From NCBI GenBank assembly GCA_963842955.1, contig CAWJIJ010000007.1, positions 62,001 through 126,000 of the forward strand: a DNA stretch of 64,000 nt, given 5' to 3'. The notes beneath the pieces were generated by a model, which had not been told where the DNA came from, ran no database searches, and was given only the letters and a program-made list of their open reading frames with translations. The position numbers were made by a program, and so were the translations under genes. The DNA comes from JARFQW01 sp963842955. GTDB lineage: Bacteria; Pseudomonadota; Gammaproteobacteria; Steroidobacterales; XN24. Below are positions 59,314 to 64,000 of the stretch, piece after piece; position 1 is the stretch's first letter; each line of letters opens with the position of its first letter.

Positions 59314-60669
59314 TTACTCCTCCCCGTCGCCGGCCGGGGGATTCCTGCTGCGCAGCCCCAGCGCCTGCCAGGTCTCCAGCATGACCCCCAGCGGCGCGAG
59401 GAACTCGTTGAGGCGCTGCTCGTCCGCCGCTTGGAACGGCCGGCCGTCCCGCCGGTTCAGAAGCTGGGCCACGGCAAATACGTCGCCTCGTGCGTCCCGA
59501 ATCGGCACCGCAAGAACCGAGCGGGTCTGAAAGCCCGTGGCCCGGTCCAGGGCCGGATTGAAACGCGGATGGGCATAGGCATCGTCTACCCGCAGCGTCT
59601 TGCCGGTCTGGGCAGCCGCACCCGCAATGCCGGTGGTCAGCGGGATCCGGATCGCCTCGCCCGCGGTGTCTGCGTCCTCGCTGACGGTCAGCACCAGGGA
59701 CTGCCGCGGCTGGTCTACGAGGAAAAACGATGCCCGCTCAACGTCCAGCAGGCCCGCGACCCTCCGCGTGAGCGCGGCGATTGCCCGACCGATCATGCTG
59801 CCTACCGCCTCGTTTTCCGCCAGACGGAGCGTGGCCATCACCTGCTCTGACTCCCGTGTCATATCGTTCAACAGGCGGCGAAAGCCGGTTTCGTCCAGGG
59901 CCGCTACCGTGGTGTCCAGGCTTTGCTTGCGCTGGTTTTCCGCCAGCGTATGCAGTAAGTGCCGGGTGCCGCCGAGGACAGCCTCGGTAAATGTGGAGAG
60001 CCGGCCGTCTTCGAGGTGCAGGATACGGTCGGCGATATCCAGGATCCGGTTGTCGTGAGTGACCAGGAGGATGGTTGTGCCCTGCTGCCGGGCCAGGGTC
60101 TGCATGCGGTCAACCACGTCGCGCCCGCTCTGGCTGTCCAGCGACGCCGTGGGCTCGTCGGCCAGCAGAATGGCGGGCTCCGGCGCCAGCGCCCGGGCGA
60201 TCGCAACCCGCTGCCGCTGGCCGCCCGACAGGCGCCCGGGTCTTGTGCCCATAAAGGCGCCCAGGCCAACAGCCTCCAGCATCTCCGCGGCGCGTTGACG
60301 TTGTTTTCGGCCCGGCCACTTGCCGGTCACCCGGACACCGAGTTCGACGTTCTGACGGGCGGTCAGCGCCGGCAGGAGGTTGTGCTGCTGGAAAATAAAG
60401 CCGATGCGCCGCCGCACGCGCTCCAGGACCGCGGGCCGGGCACCGCGAAGATTCTCTTCCAGTACCCGAACCTCGCCGTCCTGGGCGGCGCGCAGCGCAC
60501 CGATCAGCGTCAGGAGCGTGCTCTTGCCGGACCCGGATGGTCCCGTCACGATCACGATCTCTCCCGCCGGCACGCGGGTCGTGATGTCGTACAGGATCTG
60601 CCGGCGCAGTTGTCCCTTGCCGAAGGCGTGGCAAAGCCCCTCCGTCTGGATAGGGTCGTCCGTTGCCAT
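59314..60669 (-). CDS. devA: DevA-type ABC ATPase fused to a GAF domain
   Basis: 451 residues from ATG 60669. ABC domain (1-225): Walker A GPSGSGKST, RRRIGFIFQQHNLLPALTA, signature LSGGQRQRV, Walker B AILLADEPTASLD. Then a linker and a GAF domain (about 290-440: RAIAALTRRVAGLLDVERAS, PLTTGIAGAAAQTGKTLRVD, SVLAVPIRDARGDVFAVAQL). Normal DevA/LolD proteins stop after the ABC domain. GAF could sense a cyclic nucleotide or other small ligand. Its ATG overlaps the permease stop (TGATG). Confidence 0.92.
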   Translation of the reverse strand: MATDDPIQTEGLCHAFGKGQLRRQILYDITTRVPAGEIVIVTGPSGSGKSTLLTLIGALRAAQDGEVRVLEENLRGARPAVLERVRRRIGFIFQQHNLLPALTARQNVELGVRVTGKWPGRKQRQRAAEMLEAVGLGAFMGTRPGRLSGGQRQRVAIARALAPEPAILLADEPTASLDSQSGRDVVDRMQTLARQQGTTILLVTHDNRILDIADRILHLEDGRLSTFTEAVLGGTRHLLHTLAENQRKQSLDTTVAALDETGFRRLLNDMTRESEQVMATLRLAENEAVGSMIGRAIAALTRRVAGLLDVERASFFLVDQPRQSLVLTVSEDADTAGEAIRIPLTTGIAGAAAQTGKTLRVDDAYAHPRFNPALDRATGFQTRSVLAVPIRDARGDVFAVAQLLNRRDGRPFQAADEQRLNEFLAPLGVMLETWQALGLRSRNPPAGDGEE

Positions 60670-61823
60670 CAGAACACCTCCGCCGGATCCAGTCGCCGGA
60701 CCTTCCGCAAGGCCAGCAAACCCGAGAACGCACACATCGCCAGGGTGAGCGCGAACACCAGGATCAGACGGTCCGCGGTGAGGTACAGCGGCAGGTTCGT
60801 GGCCGCGGCGGCCCGGGAGCACAGCCACCGGCTCGCCAGCGCTCCCGGGATGAAGCCGAGGAGGGCCAGGATCAGCGCCTGCTGCACGACAATGCCCGAG
60901 ATGAAGCGGTTGCGGTAGCCGATCGCCCGCAAGGTGGCGTACTCCTCCAGGTGATCCGAAACGTCGGCGAACAGGATCTGGTAGACCACGATACAGCCCA
61001 CCACGAAGCCCATGATGGCGCCGAAGGCGAAGATGTAGCCGATGGGCGTTGCCGCGTTCCAGTAGGCCGTTTCCCGGTCCACGAAGTCCTGGCGGGTCAT
61101 GACCAGCACATCGTCGGGAAGCAGGTTCCTCAGTGCATCCCTCACGACGATCGGGTCCGCGCCGGGCGCGATGTGTATCAGGCCCAGTTCGATATCGTTC
61201 CTCGGCCGATCCGGAAACAACCGTAGCCAGTTGTCGTCGCTGGTGATGACCGTGCCGTCGATGCCAAACGACGTTCCCAGGGCAAAGACGCCGGCGATGT
61301 CGATGGCACGGTCGTTGATCTCTGTGCTGACCGGCTCACCGCGTTCGATGGCCGCGGCCACCGGACCGAACTCGGGACGCGAGCGGGCATCGAAGAGCAC
61401 GACGTCCTGCTGCCGCAGGTGATGCAGATTCTCCGAGAAGCCGGGAGCATCGAGGATGTCGTGCTCCGCCCGGATGCCCATGGCGTTGATGCTGCGCCGG
61501 TCAGCGCTCCACGGGTGTTTCCACACCGCCGGGAAAATATATACCGGGCTGACCTGTTCAACGCCGGCAACGGCCAGCGCCTGATAAAGCCGGCGAATCG
61601 AGAAGGGCTGAGGGCGAACGATGAACACGCTGTCTGTGCTGAACAGGGCGACGTCGTAGCGCAGTCGCTCGTGCAGGCGCACGGCGCTTTCGAACAGCGC
61701 AGAGCGGAATGACAGCTGCATCAGGATCAACAGTACGGCGAAGGCGATGCCCAGGATCGCCACGCCCAGCCGCAGGGGCTTGTGCTTTAGCTGGAGCCAG
61801 CCAAGGGGAAGGGCTAAGCGCAT
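60669..61823 (-). CDS. devC: DevC-type ABC exporter permease
   Basis: 384 residues from ATG 61823. One N-terminal membrane segment (LRLGVAILGIAFAVLLILMQL), a large periplasmic domain and three C-terminal segments (FAFGAIMGFVVGCIVVYQIL, FISGIVVQQALILALLGFIPG, LILVFALTLAMCAFSGLLAL): the MacB-like type VII exporter fold. DevC partners DevA and DevB. Starts 13 bases after devB. Confidence 0.88.
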   Translation of the reverse strand: MRLALPLGWLQLKHKPLRLGVAILGIAFAVLLILMQLSFRSALFESAVRLHERLRYDVALFSTDSVFIVRPQPFSIRRLYQALAVAGVEQVSPVYIFPAVWKHPWSADRRSINAMGIRAEHDILDAPGFSENLHHLRQQDVVLFDARSRPEFGPVAAAIERGEPVSTEINDRAIDIAGVFALGTSFGIDGTVITSDDNWLRLFPDRPRNDIELGLIHIAPGADPIVVRDALRNLLPDDVLVMTRQDFVDRETAYWNAATPIGYIFAFGAIMGFVVGCIVVYQILFADVSDHLEEYATLRAIGYRNRFISGIVVQQALILALLGFIPGALASRWLCSRAAAATNLPLYLTADRLILVFALTLAMCAFSGLLALRKVRRLDPAEVF

Positions 61824-61836
61824 GCGGCCGACTCGC

Positions 61837-62841
61837 TCAGGGCCCGATGACCACTTCGACCTGCAGGTGGGTGAGGTTGGCAACCGCCGCGGCATCGTTC
61901 AGGCGAATTTCTACCTCCACGATGCGGCCATCCTTACGGGCTGCCGGGTCCGTATCGGTCCGGTCCTGCTTGCGCACCTGCGGCCGGATCTTTTCCACGA
62001 CCCCCCTCAGGGGGGTGGAAAAAACCGGGCTGCTCACCCGGGCGCTTTGCCCCGGGGAAACCCGGGGAATATCCGTCTCATAGACCTCCGCTATGGCGTA
62101 CATGCGGTCAATACGGCCGAGGTCGAGCAGGCCTTCGATACCCGCCAGTTCGCCCTCACGCGCATGCACGTCCACGACCCGTCCGGTCACCGGCGAGCGG
62201 ATGTAAGCCCGCTCCCGGCTTGCCTCCGCCCGTGACAGGCTGGTGGTGGCCACGTCGATGCGGGCGGCCGCCACCTTCGCGTTCTCGCCGGCCGCCTCGC
62301 AGGCGGCTGCCTGTGCTTCGGCGTCACCCTCGGCCTTTTCGGTTTCCTCTTCGCTGGCCAGCGCCTGGGCAAGCAGCCGGGTCAGCCGCGTGGCTTCCCG
62401 GGCTGCGACCCCGGCCCGGACGCAGGTTACCCGGGCGTCCGCCCGGGCGGCTTCCGCCTCCTGGCGGGCCAGGGCAAGGCCAGCCTGTGCCTCCGCGACG
62501 CGAGTATCCAGAATCGCAGCGGTGTCCATAACGGCAAGCAGCTGTCCGGCCTCTACGTCATCGCCGATCTCGACATGGAGTTCTTTCACGACGGCACCAG
62601 ACAACGCGTCCGGGGTTGAGGCTGCGGCTATCCGAATCACGCCATGCCAGGGCTCGATTCTGCCCAGGGCGGACACGCCCATGGCCGGTACCCCGTTCTC
62701 CTGGGACAGGCCAGATGTGGTCCAGAGAAGCAAAGTGGTCGAGAGAGCCAGGGCCATCCCGAGGACGGCGCCGGCAGGAGAGAGCCGGGCGGGCGTCTCC
62801 CGCCGCGACATGACCAGCCGCCGGATTTCTCCAGAGAACAT
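61837..62841 (-). CDS. devB: DevB-type periplasmic adaptor (HlyD family)
   Basis: 334 residues from ATG 62841, which overlaps the patatin stop (TGATG). One N-terminal membrane anchor (about 20-42), lipoyl halves (SGAVVKELHVEIGDDVEAGQLLAVMD and YIRSPVTGRVVDVHAREGEL), an Ala/Glu-rich coiled-coil hairpin, and a beta-barrel tail. Bridges the DevCA inner-membrane complex to an outer-membrane channel. In cyanobacteria DevBCA exports heterocyst glycolipids; the cargo here is unknown. Confidence 0.9.
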   Translation of the reverse strand: MFSGEIRRLVMSRRETPARLSPAGAVLGMALALSTTLLLWTTSGLSQENGVPAMGVSALGRIEPWHGVIRIAAASTPDALSGAVVKELHVEIGDDVEAGQLLAVMDTAAILDTRVAEAQAGLALARQEAEAARADARVTCVRAGVAAREATRLTRLLAQALASEEETEKAEGDAEAQAAACEAAGENAKVAAARIDVATTSLSRAEASRERAYIRSPVTGRVVDVHAREGELAGIEGLLDLGRIDRMYAIAEVYETDIPRVSPGQSARVSSPVFSTPLRGVVEKIRPQVRKQDRTDTDPAARKDGRIVEVEIRLNDAAAVANLTHLQVEVVIGP

Positions 62842-64000
62842 CAAGGCAGTGCTTCCCGTGCCGCGAGATCCCATCCCGCCCGCTCCTTGAGCCAGGGGCC
62901 AACGCGTTCCAGCGCATGTTCGTAGCCGGCTTTCACAATGTTGTCGAAAGACTTCACGTCCGTGATGCCGTATTGCCCGACGGGCGGCTCCAGGACCAGG
63001 TCCGCCAGCCGGCGTGTTTCCCGCGCATGAATCAGGCTGCCCACTTCCTGTGCCTTCAGCATGAGGCTCATGATGCCCGGTACTCGCGGTGCGCTGACAA
63101 ACGGCACCCATCGGCCCGCCAGCAGGCGAAGCGCGCCTGGTACTTCGGAATAGCTGACCTCGCGTTCCTTCTGACGGGACAGGTCAACGGCAATAATCGT
63201 GTCGACCGGCTTGTCGCGCATGATGTCGACCGGCAGGTTGTTCAGCACGCCGCCGTCCACCACGAGCTGGCGATTCATCACCGCTGGCGGAAAAACACCG
63301 GGCAAGGCGGTGCTGGCGCGCAGCGCCCGCCAGATGCTGCCCTGCTCATACACCTCCAGTTCGGCCTTGCCGATATTGGTCCCGGTGCAGAAGAACGGGA
63401 TGCAGAAGTCCTCGATGTTTCCGGGCAGCATCGCCCGGGTCAGCCGGCGCATTCTCCGGCCCTTCAGAAGAGACACGACGGGGAGCGTCAGGTCGCCGAA
63501 GGGCTTGCCCCGGACGAACGCCTCCCGGGCCCGCGCAACGATTTCATCAGGGGATATCCCCTGGGCGATGCCCGCCGCGAATACTCCGCCGATGCTGGTC
63601 CCGCCGACCCAGTCAATGGGGATGCCGAACTCCTTCAATGCCCGAAATACGCCGATGTGGGCAAAGCCTCTTGCTCCGCCCCCGCCAAGGACAAGCCCGA
63701 CGCCGCGGCCGGCGGACAGCCGGGCGGCGCGGGCGATATCCTGTGCGTGTCCGGCCCGGATCTGCAGCAAGCCGTCCAGTCGCCTTCCGGACAGCCAGGG
63801 GGCGGCGGCAGAGCGCTCGTCCTGGCCGGGCGGGTGCGCCAGCATGAGCAGTCGGCGGCTGGAGTGCAGGTCGCGCCGCTGCTCCAGCTCCGCCTCCAGC
63901 GCCGAAACGTCGGGCGTGGCTGTGGAGTCCGCTATGAGTACCAGCACGTCGGCGTGGCGCACCGCCAGCCGGCTCCAGTCGTCGGGTTCGGGTCCACCCT
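62841..64000 (-). CDS. Patatin-like phospholipase, 5' end beyond window
   Basis: At least 386 residues; the frame is open to the window edge, so the GTG at 63962 is internal. Patatin core: oxyanion loop GLVLGGGGARGFAHIGVFRAL, catalytic Ser in GGTSIGGVFAAG, and catalytic Asp in VVDGGVLNNLPVD. The upstream stretch DDWSRLAVRHADVLVLIAD is typical of the linker between an N-terminal cyclic-nucleotide-binding region and the patatin domain in NTE-type proteins, so such a region may lie outside. First gene of the operon with devBCA. Confidence 0.88.
   Translation of the reverse strand, partial: GGPEPDDWSRLAVRHADVLVLIADSTATPDVSALEAELEQRRDLHSSRRLLMLAHPPGQDERSAAAPWLSGRRLDGLLQIRAGHAQDIARAARLSAGRGVGLVLGGGGARGFAHIGVFRALKEFGIPIDWVGGTSIGGVFAAGIAQGISPDEIVARAREAFVRGKPFGDLTLPVVSLLKGRRMRRLTRAMLPGNIEDFCIPFFCTGTNIGKAELEVYEQGSIWRALRASTALPGVFPPAVMNRQLVVDGGVLNNLPVDIMRDKPVDTIIAVDLSRQKEREVSYSEVPGALRLLAGRWVPFVSAPRVPGIMSLMLKAQEVGSLIHARETRRLADLVLEPPVGQYGITDVKSFDNIVKAGYEHALERVGPWLKERAGWDLAAREALP

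Overview
The window is GC-rich bacterial chromosome, gene-dense, with short operons on both strands. It fits a gammaproteobacterium: mutY is followed directly by yggX, PagL and DUF1302/DUF1329 envelope proteins are present, there is a UDG-family repair enzyme, and four genes carry PEP-CTERM tails. No genus is claimed. No insertion sequence, integrase, prophage, rRNA operon or CRISPR array was recognised.

Layout. 0-10 kb: the 3' part of leuB, a DUF481 outer-membrane protein, a small secreted protein divergent from a frameshifted winged-helix/TPR regulator, a cupin-SDR pair divergent from an AraC regulator, then a hybrid sensor kinase whose receiver domains lie in an overlapping second frame. 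10-20 kb: DUF1302 and DUF1329 envelope genes, a 2-hydroxyacid dehydrogenase with a signal peptide, chrA, a candidate FNR-type small RNA (about 17160-17266), an MRJP/yellow-like protein, and ldh divergent from pfkA. 20-30 kb: a degenerate receiver protein, a FixJ/FixL-like pair with a possible haem PAS domain, pagL, glk, and an ECF sigma/anti-sigma/DUF4097/TPR cluster. 30-37 kb: AsmA, two secreted START-like paralogues, mutY-yggX and ergothioneine genes egtB-egtD, with egtB frameshifted.

37-50 kb: tRNA-Phe followed by three full 185-bp tandem repeats, each restarting with the last 17 nt of the tRNA. Then come an intact HK-REC-REC kinase, a UDG-family enzyme, an SNase-like secreted protein, a P-type ATPase, a methyltransferase, an HPF-like protein, and a bicarbonate-uptake module sbtA-sbtB divergent from an NhaR-like regulator. 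48.5-51.6 kb: a minus-strand unit of outer-membrane protein, 31-residue membrane peptide, OmpR-type regulator and sensor kinase. Four hexamers at an exact 11-bp period lie upstream of it.

52.8-56.2 kb is a PEP-CTERM island. Each of its four genes has a sigma-54 -24/-12 promoter and, 62-64 bp further upstream, the same motif YGTCGG-N5-CTTACA in the same orientation. 56-64 kb: a DUF885 peptidase, a sulfotransferase and an overlapping operon patatin-devB-devC-devA, in which the ATPase is fused to a GAF domain.

Themes that join up are oxygen and redox control (FixLJ-like pair, FNR-type small RNA, ldh/pfkA/glk), envelope sensing (two-component systems, ECF cluster, AsmA/START proteins, DevBCA export) and sigma-54 control of exported PEP-CTERM proteins. 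Three or four single-base frame breaks, most repaired by removing one base from a short C/G run, could be real or could be sequence errors and should be checked in reads before these genes are called dead.
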